Origin: Blastobasis lacticolella | Taxonomy: Eukaryota > Arthropoda > Insecta > Lepidoptera > Blastobasidae | Assembly (NCBI GenBank): GCA_905147135.1 | Contig: LR990043.1 | Span: forward strand, 18,043,584 to 18,107,583 | Direction of reading: 5' to 3' | Length of the DNA: 64,000 nucleotides | In this document: positions 1-12,526 of the stretch, piece after piece | Numbering within the stretch: the first letter of the stretch is position 1 | Layout: the number at the start of each line of letters is the position of its first letter | The notes under the pieces: generated by a model | What the model saw: the letters and a program-made list of their open reading frames with translations, nothing else | Told to the model about the DNA's origin: nothing | Database searches by the model: none | Translations under genes and position numbers: made by a program

Positions 1-16
1 TAGCATAATAGTTTAC

Positions 17-1811
17 CTGATTCAGTGGCTGCATCATTCTCATGGTGCATATGTGGCTTCCTTTCAGGTGGGCTGCTGGGCTCAGCAACGTCATCTTCAG
101 ATAATTCTCTAGTAGAGTTGCGCCGCTTGCGGCTCCTCGTTGCTCTTGACGATTGTGGAGCTATAGGTAAAAGTGCCATTGATGTATGTAATAGAATAGA
201 TAGAAAATTATTTTTGTAATCTTTAACTTCCTATTTTATATTGTGATCCATGTATAAAATGGCAGAAAAAAATGTAATGGACCATATCAATGCTTTGAAA
301 TCCATTTATGCAGGGGATCAAACCCAACATTAAAATTGAAATGAAAAAAGATAAAGGTAGAGTATGAATGTGAATGAACACTAAGACTTAATATAAACTT
401 AATTTCCATGGAATAAAGTGCATTTCGGTATGGACATATTTCAAGTCCAATGTCTATTGATATTAAATGTGATGCAGACTGTACTTTGTGAGTGATATTT
501 ATTCATCTAGTTTTGATTATTCAATACTCACCACCAGAAAACTGGGGAACTGCCCCACTAGCACCATTGCCATCATTACTCGTACTTTCAACACCATCAT
601 CATTTTCCAGACTCTGAAAAAGGAATGGCAGAAAATGAAAATAGATACTTGCACAGAAGTTAGGTTAAATGATCACATTATTGCCTTGTCTTGTCAATAA
701 TTAATTGTGTTCCTGCCAGCAAGTAAGGTATCCATGTTAAATGCTCCACAGGGACCATGCATGAAGAGAAGGGTGTCACAAAAAACTTAACTTTTAAAGG
801 GAGACATAGTTTGAAAAAGAGTACTAGTAGGAGGGGGGTTTTCAATATTTAATTTTAACTACTTACATATTTTACATCAACAAAAAATTTATGGAATACT
901 GTACCACCACATATATTCATATTCACAGTTTTTCTCAAAACTACTTAACCAGTAATTCACAATCATTGTCAATTACTGGTGTACATTGTGTAATTTCGGC
1001 TGAGAACACTGTAATATTTTTTGGTGAGTTGACAACGTACCTCTATACTCTTGATTACGACTCCATCTATTGCACTTTCTCCAATCAACTCTACAATCAT
1101 TTTGTCCATATCGGAGAGGGGCACAAAACCATCAGGTAGAGGACGGTTGCTTTCCTTAGCCGCTTTGATAGTCAATGCCTTCCTGCGCACACGGTACTTC
1201 CAGTCACACCAGTACTGTAATCAGATTAAATAAATTATTTTTAAAATAAGTTGGTAAATTATTTAATGAGATTTTATGCACTTACAGTGAGATTTTGAGC
1301 ATTTACAGAGCTTGAATATAATCTAACTTTAAAGTTATATTAAAAGAAAGTGTGCTCTTATATCATTACAGCAATTTTGGAACATTTTTCAACATCAAAC
1401 TTTTTTTAAACAAAATTAGGTAAGTACTAGGAAACTTTGTCAATTCAACCCACCTTAGACCACCCTTTAGCAGTCTTACTGGCTCCATCCTCAATTTGAT
1501 TGAGTTTCTTTGAACACTGGTTCCAAAGTTTAACAGAGTGTATTTTCCCGCGCTGGCCACGAGCTAAGCCTTTTGCTAGATTCGGATACTCCTGAAGGAA
1601 CTCCAGAAGCTCCGTCATTTGGTCGTAGCTCACTTGTTTTCGAAAAGTACCTAAACAATATTTATACATTACAATGTATTTTCATCGTAAACGTATCGTA
1701 CAAAACGCGCGACGTTGAAAAAATTTAAAATTCGTACATAAACATCTGATTTATATCTCGACAAACGTTATGGTAATGTTATAATAATTTAAGTAACGTA
1801 CCGTCGTCCAT
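17..1811 (-). CDS. Myb/SANT-like (zeste-type) DNA-binding domain protein, 5' part
   Basis: Five coding exons can be chained on the minus strand: 1811-1802, 1650-1454, 1214-1041, 613-532 and 160-17. All have GT donors, AG acceptors and compatible phases, giving about 202 codons before the gene leaves the window. Exons 2-3 encode a domain with the Trp/aromatic pattern of Myb/SANT-like regulators: RKQVSYDQMTELLEFLQEYP, then LAKG, KLWNQCSKKLN, and WCDWKYRVRRKA across the exon 2/3 junction. This family (zeste, NAIF1-like) binds DNA and is nuclear. Exons 4-5 are acidic, Ser-rich and disordered-looking, with a basic SRATRSRKRRNS stretch that could be a nuclear localisation signal. The ATG at 1811 was chosen because MDDG joins exon 2 in frame. 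An AG at 1893-1892 suggests a 5'-UTR intron just upstream. The specific orthologue is unknown, and a domesticated transposon regulator is possible. Confidence 0.78.
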
Positions 1812-1891
1812 TTTCACCTTCCTTTGACAAGTATTTCGTGATAGTAAATGCTTACAATAACCGTTTAACCTTCCGATGCGTATTCCTGTAC

Positions 1892-4131
1892 CTAAAAAAA
1901 TAAATACAATCAATCAATACGATTAGTTCAATTGATATTGTTTTTTTATTATCGAAGTTGAATCGTCTCGTCGCAAACAAAACCGCGAAGAGATTTTTGA
2001 CAGTGACATTTGACGAAGAGTGTTGCCACCCTGCAAAAATTTAATCACTAGTTTTTGTCTCGAATCTCAGCCGACTTTGTGATTTTTATTAAATATGAAT
2101 GGAAAGATAAAGATGATATTAGGCACGAAATCTGTCCACAACAACAACTAAATGAACCCACCATGATGTTGTAATCATGGAATCCATCTAGCGAAACGTC
2201 AAAATGCCACAATAAAAGATTGACAAAAATGTTGTGCTTGTAGAGCACGGACGCATTGACGAAGGTAGTCATTATACTACATATATTGACTGTAATTATT
2301 TTAACCGATTTTAAATCCTACCACTAATTATTAGTGGTACCTACGTATTCGGTTAAATTATTGAAACTACCTAAATGTTCATAAAAATGTAACTCTACAT
2401 TGGAATTCGAACGTAATAGAGAGAGACGCGTGGTGAGCTTTTTCGCATGCGTATCATGCGTCTATTTCGATGTCAGATTTACCACCGGTAACAATATTTT
2501 ACAGTGCAGCTGACATGGATGCTCTACATTGACTCGAACCTATTGATTTTAGTTCTTTTGAATTTGTCCGTATATTAGTAGCTAACCTACCCGAGTGTGA
2601 CGGATATATGTCTTATCAATAATGATATCAGCGAAGGTTTTGTTGTCATATTTCATTCATTTGCCTTTAAAACAATGGCGCAACGCAATTAAAATGAAAG
2701 CTCTCTGCATTGATTAATATGGTGTGGGGTCGGCTTCAATTAACCAGGAAGGTAAGATAATCAATTAAATTACAATACTTATAATAAATATTACAATAAG
2801 TACCTAGGTATATGCAGGGGCTAGATAATACGGTTCTAAAAATGATATACCTACTTAGGAACTTACGAGTACTTAGGTACGAAGTACTTATATACGAGTA
2901 CTTACTTCACCTTACACCACTGCTCAGTGACGTATTCTGAACCTTATAGTCAGCCCAACACAATGTTATGACGACTGAAACGACCTTGACTGCTATTGTC
3001 ACCCGATGTCAAGGCCATCAGTTACTAGGTAGGGGTGTGTAAGTAAGTAGGTACCTACCTATATTTGATAGTCACGTTGACTTTCCACCATTGAATTTGA
3101 TATAACAATAAATCTAAATAACCGTTGCAGTGCACATGCAGTACCTATAAACTACAGACTACCGTCAGAGGGTGTGAACATAATTTATAAACTAACTAAA
3201 ACAAAACGATTACAAAACTAAATTATGTGCGTAAATAAAGTAAATATCGTGCAAAAATACGTAAAGTTATCAAAGTGAGAGTAAAAACTAATTTAAAAAT
3301 ATCGAAACGTACTTACTTTTAAAAATGGTTCCAAATGTGCGTATTGTTTTTTGTTTGCATATGGCGTTAATTTAAGTGCCTAGCGATGCATTGCACGACC
3401 CATATCATTCCGCCCAAAGTTGCACGATTTAAGACGACTGAGTTTTGAAATTTAAAACCGCACTCTTTTAAGAATGGTAGGCTTTTAGATCATTTTTAAT
3501 GGTTTCACTGCACAGGATAGCGGATGAGATGTCGCTGACGTAAACTCGTCATTGTGAGGCAAGGTAGATAAAACCGGATGGAAATAAAAATAAGCAATAT
3601 TCTATACTTACATTGAATCTTAAAAAAAATAATAAAAATAAAAAAAAATCTTTTTTGAAATGTTTTATTGATTGAATTATTAGGTACGTTTACTCTAAGT
3701 ATAAACAGTACTGAAGCCAAAACTGTAACTTTTGTATCTTGGCCGAACAACACTCTGAAATGAATTTTTATGAAACTTGGTATGACTTGAGTTCGTTCTA
3801 CAAGGTAGGACATTGGAAACTTTTTATCCCGAAATTCATCACTGTTCCCTTGGGAAACGGTTTGGAAGTCAAAAGTGTAGGTATTTACAAGTCATTTATT
3901 AACGCGTACCTAATCCGATATCATTCTTTCTTTTTTTGTTAGAAAGGAGGTAAGTACTTTAAAGATTGTCGCGTAATTATTTCAAGGTCATCGATGTTGT
4001 ATTGTAGTTCAGAAATTGCACCTCATTAATAGGTCTCTTTATTAATAAAATAATAATCATTGCGCTAATGTCCCGATTGTGACCAGTATATAGCAAGCAG
4101 GAGGGTAGCGGACCGCAGATTGCTGACCGCT
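1892..4131. other. Upstream region without recognised gene
   Basis: AT-rich sequence upstream of the minus-strand Myb/SANT-like gene. It probably holds that gene's promoter and 5' leader near 1892-2050. Clusters of TAGGTA/TACCTA words lie at about 2790-3060. A short antisense remnant of the tRNA-derived SINE family lies near 4060-4092. I see no coding exon with both splice sites and a plausible protein. Confidence 0.5.
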
Positions 4132-4384
4132 GTAGCCGTATTCACAATGGCTCGGAAATCGGATTCGGATACGGAATCGACAAAGGACCCCGCAAAAGTT
4201 CTTAGGAAAATGTGGTTTCAGTTACTTTTGATGTAATTTTAATATGTTATAGAGAGTAGAGTTTCCGTGGAATCTATCGGGATTCAGAATAACCGTTTTT
4301 GAATCGATCGACACGGATTCGCCGCTCACGAATTTCGTGTCGAATCGTTCGGAAACGGTTTCGAATCATTGTGAATACGGCTAC
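4132..4384 (+). mobile_element. MITE family A, copy 1 (253 bp)
   Basis: The ends are an inverted repeat: it begins GTAGCCGTATTCACAATG and ends with the exact reverse complement. A near-identical 252-bp copy lies at 50982-51233 in the same orientation. The interior has no coding capacity and contains smaller TCGAATC/GATTCGAA palindromes. Both copies are bounded by TA, consistent with a Tc1/mariner-type TA target duplication, but with only two copies the exact end is not resolved. Confidence 0.85.
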
Positions 4385-4649
4385 TGGTCTAAACTGGGAC
4401 AGAAGGAGGGTTATGTTTTTCGAGCGTATGTATGTATGTCTATTTCTTTGTTACCAAATACATTTTGTCTTTTTTTTATTTATTTTTTGTATGAATTAAG
4501 AGTGTTTCACCTGACCACTGTGTTGCTTAATATTAGACACACCAAACATCCTGTAGTCCACGCGAACACGTCATAAATAAAATAATGGGCCAGTTGAGCT
4601 ACGGTCTACTTGTGAGTCTACTGGAAGGCGAAGTATCGTTGCGTGCCGG

Positions 4650-4904
4650 TAGAGCTCGTCTAATCTAAAATGACGCGCCCCACTATCGCATTAACGCACA
4701 CAAGCAAGTTTAAAATATGGACGCAATACATATACAAATGCCGTTGTAATTGGTCATTCAGCTGCCGGTGAAATTCAAACGTAGGAGCACGCGTCGTTCA
4801 TTGGCTCCCACACAGATGAAGTGTTGTTATAAATATTTGCACTCACACATCGAAATCAACTAACTAAGTAGTGGGGCGCGTCATTTTAGACTAGACGAGC
4901 TCTA
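4650..4904 (+). mobile_element. MITE family B, copy 1 (255 bp)
   Basis: Terminal inverted repeats of about 35 bp, starting TAGAGCTCGTCTAATCTAAA and continuing through GACGCGCCCCACTA, are mirrored at the right end. A copy of identical length lies in the opposite orientation at 9752-10006 and is nearly identical inside, indicating recent mobility. No protein is encoded. TA flanks both ends, so a TA target duplication is possible. Confidence 0.88.
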
Positions 4905-6565
4905 CTATAATTGCATTCGCGTCATATTCGCGCACTGCGACCTCAATGACATAGATCGGCGTAGATCACGTTAGGATCATGTTGGGGTCACCAATTTGGG
5001 GAGTTGACGGTAGATATAGACTATAACTTTTCTTTATAGGTTGTAGAGTCACTAGACTGCAGTGAATACCTGCTCCTATACAATTGTGGAAGCTCGAGCG
5101 CCAAATAGACAGGGTGTCCCGAAACATAAATGGTTTCTTAAGGGCGCTGCCCTTAGTTCAAAGATTCAGAATGCTACAAATCATACAATAAAAAACTTTC
5201 TTGCTAGCAACTCTCACTTACTGAACATAATGAAATTATTATCCTTAAAATATTCCGAGGCGCCAGTTGTAGCTACATATTTACGCCCTCGCTAGCTGGC
5301 AGTTCTTGGAATTCCTACGAAAAACAGCTATACCTAATCCAAACTAGTTTTTTTTATACATTTTATAAACAGTCCGTTTCACCAACCGCCACAGAGACGA
5401 GCTAATCCAAATTTTTCTAGTTCATTAAGGTTGGGTGTTAGGTATCCCAAAACTCTTTTGAGAACGACAGCAGATAAAGTGAATAGAAAAGAAAAGAAAA
5501 TAACCTTAGTAATAGCCAACCTCCGGTAGGAGGTACTTATATTATCTAGGTACTTACCACAACAATGGGTCGACTAAACTAGTTAGGCAAGACGATTCGA
5601 TAACTAAATTCAGTAGTAGAAATAGCTAACCGCAGTTGAGATATTTACTGCTTTAGGTAGGTTCTTAATTTATGACCTACCTACTTTAATTGTTTATATA
5701 ATGACAGATTACGTAGGTGGAGTCGAATTTATAATGGTTTGTTACCCTCCCGCCTGAATTTTCCGATGTTTTCCCTCGCCGTAAGCGTCCTAAGCTCATG
5801 TTAGAACAAATTACTTATTAGTTTTTATAGTATGAATGACTCACAAAAAATATTTCACATTAAATATAAGACGTGCTAACATCAATGTGAAATATTGTTT
5901 TGAATATGGTTTACAAAAACATTTCCCCAGACCTACTAGCTACATACTTACTATCTCCGATGTTGAATACCTACCTACTTACGCTATATTTTTATTTGAA
6001 CTGGCAAACAGTCCAATCCAACAGATGCGCCCTAGTTTATTGGGTTTTTAATTGAAACGAACACCCAGCCATTGCAGCCGGGAATCTAATAGAATTTTCA
6101 TTAAAGCAATAAATAGTGCCAATACTTAGAATCTTGATATTAATAACTGTAAGGTTCGACATTGGGTTGTAGACTCTACAATCCATGTAGGTACTTACTA
6201 ACTAAATTGGTTATGACATGACAGTACCTACGTAAACTATTGTAGTGTCTATACTTAAGTGTATAAAGTACCGATAGTTCACAAGTAACAAATTGTTACC
6301 CATCGTAAGTGAAGTCCAATATTTGCTAGTCCACCACCGGCCAAGCCGTAGTTTTTTATTAGGCAATGGCATTGGGGTTTAGTCTGCGTCGCTTCAGTGA
6401 TCGAATGGTATACAGTCGCTTTGGACGCGCGCGTTGGAAAATTCCTGGCCGGTTTTGTTGGCACGAACGGTGACCAAAAATAAAAAAGCGTTTTTGCATT
6501 TTTACGCGCCTTTTTGGTTGGAGTTACGGGTTACGGGAGTTATATAATTTATCCTAAAAAGAACG
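4905..6565. other. No recognised gene; likely promoter-proximal DNA at right end
   Basis: AT-rich with no supported exon. A SINE remnant (GATGTTTTCCCTCGCCGTAAG) lies near 5764. The last 100 bases carry a TATATAATTT word about 25 bases before the candidate channel start codon at 6566, so part of this stretch could be promoter or 5' leader. Confidence 0.4.
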
Positions 6566-6601
6566 ATGAATGAAACAAAAATGGAGATTCAAGCCGAAGT
6601 G
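6566..6601 (+). CDS. Candidate first coding exon of the CNG channel gene
   Basis: An ATG in fair context opens a 12-codon exon, MNETKMEIQAEV, ending in phase 0 at a strong GTAAGT donor. The next recognised channel exon, at 13179, starts in phase 0, so the two join without breaking the frame. The intron would be about 6.6 kb and holds SINE, MITE and LINE copies. The link rests only on phase, orientation and the lack of a better start exon. Transcript evidence could replace it with another 5' exon. Confidence 0.45.
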
Positions 6602-6914
6602 GTAAGTTAATGAAAGCGCTTTTTTAGTGATTATTAGTTTTGCATATTGCAGAATGGCAGAATTGGCTACCTGAAATAGAATTTAAATACGTAAGTAGAC
6701 AAATTGGACGCGAAGGAACACAATCGTTGTAGGGTGCTTTAATATACATTTTAAGTATTATTAATCTGTTTATGAATGCAGTGGCTAGAAAAATTTAAAT
6801 TTCCACTGACATTAATATGAAAGCACTTCCAATTTCACTAGTATTTATCTAATAAATTTTGTAATGAAGTATTTATACTCAGCGGCATTAATCCAAACGC
6901 AAAATACAATAATC

Positions 6915-7247
6915 ATCTTGGCGATAATGTCCCGATTGTGCGCTCACCGAGTCCGCCTTGACCATGACCCAGGATTTGGGAGGTTAGGCAATTACAGTGG
7001 AACGACTGCCATCTGACCTCCGTGAACCTGCTACCAGTGGAAGCTGACCAGGTCGGATTATGGTAACCATATTCCAACATTCCGTTCCCTGAATGTGAAT
7101 ATTTCATCACGATGTATCGAGAGCATCGGTTAGTATTCAACGAACAACTAACAGAAAAGAGTCATTGGTACATGGCGGCAGTGAGATTTGAACCCGGTAC
7201 CTCTCGCTTGCGAGTCGGATCCCGTTACGACTTGACCTCCGACGCTC
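6915..7247 (-). mobile_element. tRNA-derived SINE family A, copy 1 (antisense)
   Basis: Reverse-strand copy of a SINE with a tRNA-like head (box A and GGTTCAAATCTC-type box B), followed by a body with CGTGATGAAA, a CAGGCG-type block, GGTCAGGTTCCCCTGG-type sequence and GACCATGATCC. Seven long copies occur in this window. The copy is mutated, for example in box B. Confidence 0.85.
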
Positions 7248-7372
7248 CTGAGTTTATTCATCACGAATAAACAAAAATATATTCTCTTTACTCTTAGTTA
7301 TAGCTAGTAGGCAAAATTTAGTTTGAGGTGACCACATACTAATAGATATAGAAAATACCTTTAATGTATAAA

Positions 7373-7531
7373 TGACTATACTGACATATAGGTTTTAAGA
7401 CTTTCGTGGTTTACACTACACTTTCACTACACATGACCATGACGCATGCAACTGCGTCGAAATATCGAGGTAAAAACAATACTAACCGTGGTAACAAACC
7501 CGATAACATGTGTAGTGACTATACTGACATA
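7373..7531. repeat. Interspersed repeat flanked by 16-bp direct repeats
   Basis: An element at about 7389-7515 is bounded on both sides by TGACTATACTGACATA (7373-7388 and 7516-7531), which looks like a target-site duplication. The element contains GCAACTGCGTCGAAATATCG and GTGGTAACAAACCCGATAAC. A reversed, more complete copy lies at 19855-20075 and a fragment at 50135-50222. Confidence 0.7.
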
Positions 7532-8479
7532 GTTTTAGTTAGTCATAGATTACTATTAGGTACCTACTAAGGTACCGTACACGTAAGTTAACTTCCGTGA
7601 GTAACTTACGATAAAGTATAAACACTCTTTAGGAGCAAGTGAATTTTAGTCTAATTAATTATGTGCCTATTAGTACCTATTTAGGTACCTATATACTTTT
7701 GAAAATGATCAGATGGCGTGTCGTCTCCTTAATTTATTTTAAAATGCCTCCTTAGAGCTTCACTCAGGCAAATTGAAGTCGATGTTGAAGACATTATTAC
7801 TTAAATAGACTAATATTAATATATCTGTTAATCAACAAACTAGTATGAATAAAGTAGGTACGTACTTATAAGTTTAACTTAAAAAAGACAATACTTTTAA
7901 CATGCGAAGCTGATAGGTACCAGTACAGAATACCTACAAATACTTGTACTAGGTTCAATTCCCGGATAGTTGGCGTGGTAGATCTCGAGGGCCAATGGTC
8001 GAATTGGGTTAATCTCATATACTCAGAAAGATCATATGGTACTGAGGTTTGAATTCGGAAGTTTATGTTGTGCCATCGCGCAGAAGAGGCTTCGTTAACT
8101 CGAGGCAGTGGCAGTCGAAATTATATGCCCCAGGGATTTGGAACACCCGAACTCTATGATCGGCCCACGACAGAAAATGTTGCGATTTATGAAACTGCAA
8201 TGTACCAAAAGTGGAATAGACGACACTGCTAATTGTGTTGCTTGACTGTAGCATGGTAAAATTAATTTGCTAGTTACCTATCTGCTGATTTTGTTGTTTT
8301 GTATAGATAAGTGGTTACTCATAATTGTAACACAAAATACCTATTTTTGTCTCATAGATTATTTTTAAACTGGTAAACTTTTGTTTGAAAAATTATAGAG
8401 CCAACTAATTTGCCCCGCCCCGCAATTACTTAGGCTCACTAAGCTTGGTCACGGCAAATTCCTACATTAATCAAAAACA

Positions 8480-8580
8480 GATGACAGGTAGAACGATTTA
8501 TTGTAGTAATATATATATTTAAGAACTTGTATTTACTAACACATGGAAACGCAATAAATGAATTGAAATTGAAATTGAAC
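8480..8580 (+). repeat. LINE-like 3' end with TTGAAA tail
   Basis: A short sense-strand fragment ends GCAATAAATGAATTGAAATTGAAATTGAA, a simple repetitive tail of the kind left at the 3' ends of non-LTR retrotransposons. No open reading frame is associated. Confidence 0.4.
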
Positions 8581-8639
8581 ACTTATTAGGTTACGAAGTC
8601 ATAATTTCCGTCAGTAAATAGAATGAGGTACTTACTTCT

Positions 8640-8710
8640 TCCGAAAAGCGTGCATTTCACATAAGATCTTACAGTGACAACTGTGGTTCTACATTTTCGG
8701 TTTAAAGAAC
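8640..8710 (+). repeat. Fragment of LINE-tail repeat family C
   Basis: Contains CAGTGACAACTGTGGTTCTACATTTT, a diverged match to the block CAGTGACAACGCACCTGTGG found in the longer family C copies at 13016-13158 and 47510-47695. Both ends are indistinct. Confidence 0.4.
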
Positions 8711-8865
8711 TTTATTCCTCATAAGAACAACATGGTTCACTTAAAAACGAGGTTACACAAATTAATAGTTTAACACTACATATCAGTTGCAACACAAGGA
8801 GCCGCTTATACAATATTATATTGCAAGTTACAGTTACTTATGACAAAGCACGCAGTATATTTACT

Positions 8866-9110
8866 TCACTTTTGTATATGACATTTTAACTTATTTTTAA
8901 ATTCACCTAAAGTTTCAGCGTTTCTTATTTCACTTGGTAAATTAATATAAAGCTGTGCTCCCTCAAACACTATGGTCTTGTATCCGTATTTTAACGTTCT
9001 TGGTTGTGGAAGCTGGAGTTTGTTAGTATCTCTCAGATTATGTCTAAATACTTTTAAGAGAGGTATTGCATAGCGGGGTATCTCGTTCGAATTGGAGCCG
9101 CCCGACTGGG
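8866..9110 (-). mobile_element. Non-LTR retrotransposon RT C-terminal remnant
   Basis: The minus-strand frame reads PRTLKYGYKTIVFEGAQLYI, then NLPSEIRN and FKNKLKCHI before the stop. This is the typical end of the reverse-transcriptase ORF of Jockey/CR1-type LINEs, where short helices follow a G-A-x-L-Y/F-N-x-LP motif. Only about 80 residues remain. The right boundary is taken near 9110, where a plus-oriented LINE tail begins. Confidence 0.7.
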
Positions 9111-9392
9111 GAAGTACCTCCACCTTACAGAATATCGCAGCTAAATAATACTCTTTTAAATAGTATTGTGTTTCTGCCGGTGAGTAAGGTTTCCAGTGCT
9201 CCATGGGGTGGGAATTTGGGGAACCGTGGCTTTGGCAGTGGAGTGGCATTTGCTTTTTGCTGCCAGAGCAACGTGTTATAGAGGTGGGCAACGCAATAGC
9301 GATACTCTTGGTGTTGCTAATGTCTATAGGCAGTGGTGACCACTTTCCATCAGGTGGCCCGCTTGCCTGTTTGCCTACCGTATGACATAAAA
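9105..9392 (+). repeat. LINE 3'-tail repeat ending in A-rich tract
   Basis: Contains CCATCAGGTGGCCCGCTTGC and ends GTATGACATAAAAAAAA, an A-tailed 3' end. An antisense fragment of the same tail lies at 22788-22850. Orientation is inferred from the A tract. No coding sequence is retained. Confidence 0.65.
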
Positions 9393-9751
9393 AAAAAACT
9401 CTCTTAGAAAATTTAAGATCTGTATGGATGGTACCTGATAATAGTTATGTCAGTACATGAATATAGAGCTTACAATGTTTGTTTATCTCTTAGTAGTACA
9501 AAATACTTGATTTTTCATGCGGCTAGCAGCGAATTATCTTATTTATGTTTGTTGACATTGTAGAAATTGACAAATGAATAATATGTTGTTTATGTCTAAA
9601 AAGCGGATTGTTTTGACTTGTTAGGTATGTTGTCAATTGTAAATAAACAATATATAAAAAGTATATCAATTATCTAAAAATTTGACTCTAGTTAGGCCAT
9701 TTCTTAATAGAGCCATTCTAGGCATTATCAATTAGGATAACAATAGGTAGG

Positions 9752-10006
9752 TAGAGCTCGTCTAGTCTAAAATGACGCGCCCCACTACTTAGTTAGTTGA
9801 TTTCGATGTGTGAGTGCAAATATTGATAACGACACTTCATCTGTGTGGGAGCCAATGAACGACGCGTGCTCCTACGTTTGAATCTCACCGGCAACTGAAT
9901 AACCAATTACAACGGCATTTGTATATGTATTGCGTCCATATTTTAAACTTGCTTGTGTGCGTTAATGCGATAGTGGGGCGCGTCATTTTAGATTAGACGA
10001 GCTCTA
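9752..10006 (-). mobile_element. MITE family B, copy 2 (255 bp, inverted)
   Basis: Same length, same 35-bp terminal inverted repeats and nearly the same interior as 4650-4904, but inserted in the opposite orientation. This fixes the element ends independently of the inverted repeats. Confidence 0.88.
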
Positions 10007-10651
10007 CCTATGATCAACACTACAACCATCCCAGCTTCATTTCAGAAAATCAGATCCATAATATTCTGAACATTGGTGAGATGATATCAACTATAGATAA
10101 AAATTGTTACCTACTGGAAAGGTTCAACTTTTCCCCCATTACTAAAAACTGATTAATTTCTCCAAAACGAACCCTCAGTGTTGTTTAGTTCAGTCAGAGC
10201 AATGAGAATAGGTACCTGTTTAAAATAAAAACGACATGCTCCGATGATGCGAGGCCAGCCATTAGCCTCCACCTGCCAGTGTGATTTGAATATTAACTGC
10301 GACGCTTTCCTACGGCAGTAAACAAGTGGCTATTAAGCAGAAGTAGGTAGGTAGGTAGTAAACTATAGCTATGACAGTCATGAACTCGTGAATTGTGCCA
10401 TGTGTCAAACTGGCAATTTTGAAGTGCATCGTAAAGTTGATTTTTGTTTCACTACGTTTCAAACTGTGAATTTTGTTAACACAAATTTCAGTAATCTTAT
10501 TCTTAGGTAGTACTGGATTCTTACTAATAAAAGTATTATTATTCGATGCGAATCGTCTATTGAGAGAGACTGACTCTGACTGAACGTAAAACACATGAAC
10601 TATAGAGGTATAGTCATAAACGATTAGTTGATCACTAAACTAAAAATCAAA

Positions 10652-11001
10652 TCTTAGCGTTAACGTCCCGGTTGTGCTCTCGCGCACGATGGCCGAGGGT
10701 CCGCCTTGACCATGATCCAGAATTTGGTAGATCATATAATTACAGGAGAGCGACTGCCATCTGACCTCCGTGACCTTGCTATCAGGGGAACCTGACCAGT
10801 TTGGACCATTATTACACATTCTGTCGCCTTAATGTGCAGGTTTCATCACGATGTTTTCCCTCACCGTAAGAACATCAGTTAGCATTCACTTAATGTACAT
10901 ATTTCAGAAAAGAGTCATTGGTACATTGCCGCAGTGGGATTCTAACTCGGTACCTCTCGCTTACGAGTCGGATACCTTAACCACTCGGCCACCGACGCTC
11001 C
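10652..11001 (-). mobile_element. tRNA-derived SINE family A, copy 2 (antisense)
   Basis: Full-length-looking antisense copy. On the minus strand it reads GAGCGTCGGTGGCCGAGTGG at the tRNA-like head and runs to the CGGGACGTTAACGCTAAGAT tail. Confidence 0.88.
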
Positions 11002-11959
11002 TAACTAACTAAATGGTCAGCTAATTCGTTGTATGACTGAACCATAGCACCTTGGTCTGCAATGCAGTGCCAGTAGATGACAAATGTAATTTATGATGGC
11101 TTTAATAAATAAAATAAATATAATTATTTCAACTAATTTCTTAGGACCTACCTAGTGACTGTACGTAACATGCCTATGACCGACACGACTCCATTTAATC
11201 TGCACTCTCATTAAGTTGTGTAAACAGTCTCTATGTAAACGATCTGTCCCAACTACTAAACTATCCAAACTATAAAATCCAATCAGGTTTTTTAAGTCTA
11301 TGTACTTTTATTCAACAACATCTTAAAGTAACTAACCTACAGATAAAAAATTTGATCCAGGTCCCCCGAATTTGGAAAGAACGTTGGCCGCGTTGCCCCG
11401 CTGGATAGCGAGGCTTATACGCTGACCCAAGAATAGGCAAGCCTTCTAGTCATTCGTAAATTCGACCAGGCGCGTAGATAATTCCTTATTTAAGGAATGT
11501 ACACCTAGTCCCCTAGGCACAAGGGTTTCTACGCCAAATGGCGCAAATATGTAATCGCCACCGAGACTAGCATATTTGCGCCGCTTGGCATTCTCAGCGG
11601 TTATTAAAGTAAACTTTTTGTATACACCAATTAAAACTTACTAACTAACAATATACTCAGACCCAGTCCTACACAATTCTAACATCACACCCCCTATAAC
11701 TTCTTAAAAGCTATGTAAACCTCAAAATGCCTACAAAACCGACATGAATGTGGGTTTAACAATATGATATCTACCAAGGAGTGGACATCGTTTTGTGTTT
11801 ATGATTTCAATAAAATAGACATATACGGCCTCGCTCTTTCGGGAAATTACTTAGGACTGCAATAACGTCTTTTTGTGATATCATAACTAAAGTAATCGCT
11901 CAGTATTAAACTTGAGTGAGTTATTAAACCAGCGATCCATCGTACGGGTAGTAAATAAT

Positions 11960-12110
11960 TATAACATAAGTGCATTGTGGACGCCTTCAAGGCTAGAGTG
12001 AATAGGCTGTTCCTAGACAGGCATGCTCCATCTTTTGCCTCCTAAACATTAGTCGCCTTGTACGACACCTACGAGTGTAAGGGGTTGGTGCTATTCTACT
12101 CTGAAAATCG
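11960..12110 (+). repeat. LINE-tail fragments
   Basis: GGACGCCTTCAAGGCTAGAGTGAATAGGCTG belongs to the same LINE end as 34097-34290 and 63020-63175. It is followed by a second fragment reading GTCGCCTTGTACGACACC that matches the 45633-45905 family. No gene is seen between 11002 and 12526. Confidence 0.6.
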
Positions 12111-12526
12111 CTTTTCACCCAATATTTGAAGAGTTGGTTTTAATAGTGCCCCTTGAGCGGCTTCAATGAATGAATGAGCCATAAAAATACGTCGACAAGG
12201 CCTATCCCTCCGGCCGCCAATGCCACCAACTTTCACTGATAGTTGCGATGAAAGGATTACTGGGGTTTATAGGTCACGTTTAAAGACCGATAAATAGGGA
12301 AAATGTGGATGCATGCTTTTGTGTACATCTTTGGCCGGTGGCGACCCTATTTATTTCAATTAATTTTATTGTCATTCCCTTCACGTTCCTCACGATAGCA
12401 AATAGCCCGTTATAGACCAAACAGACGTATGATTTTTCTCAGCGCATTTTCCTAAATATTTATTGACAAATATCTTATTTTTGAAGTATTCCACAAAATC
12501 GCTTACGTGCTGCGTAAAAAAAAAGA

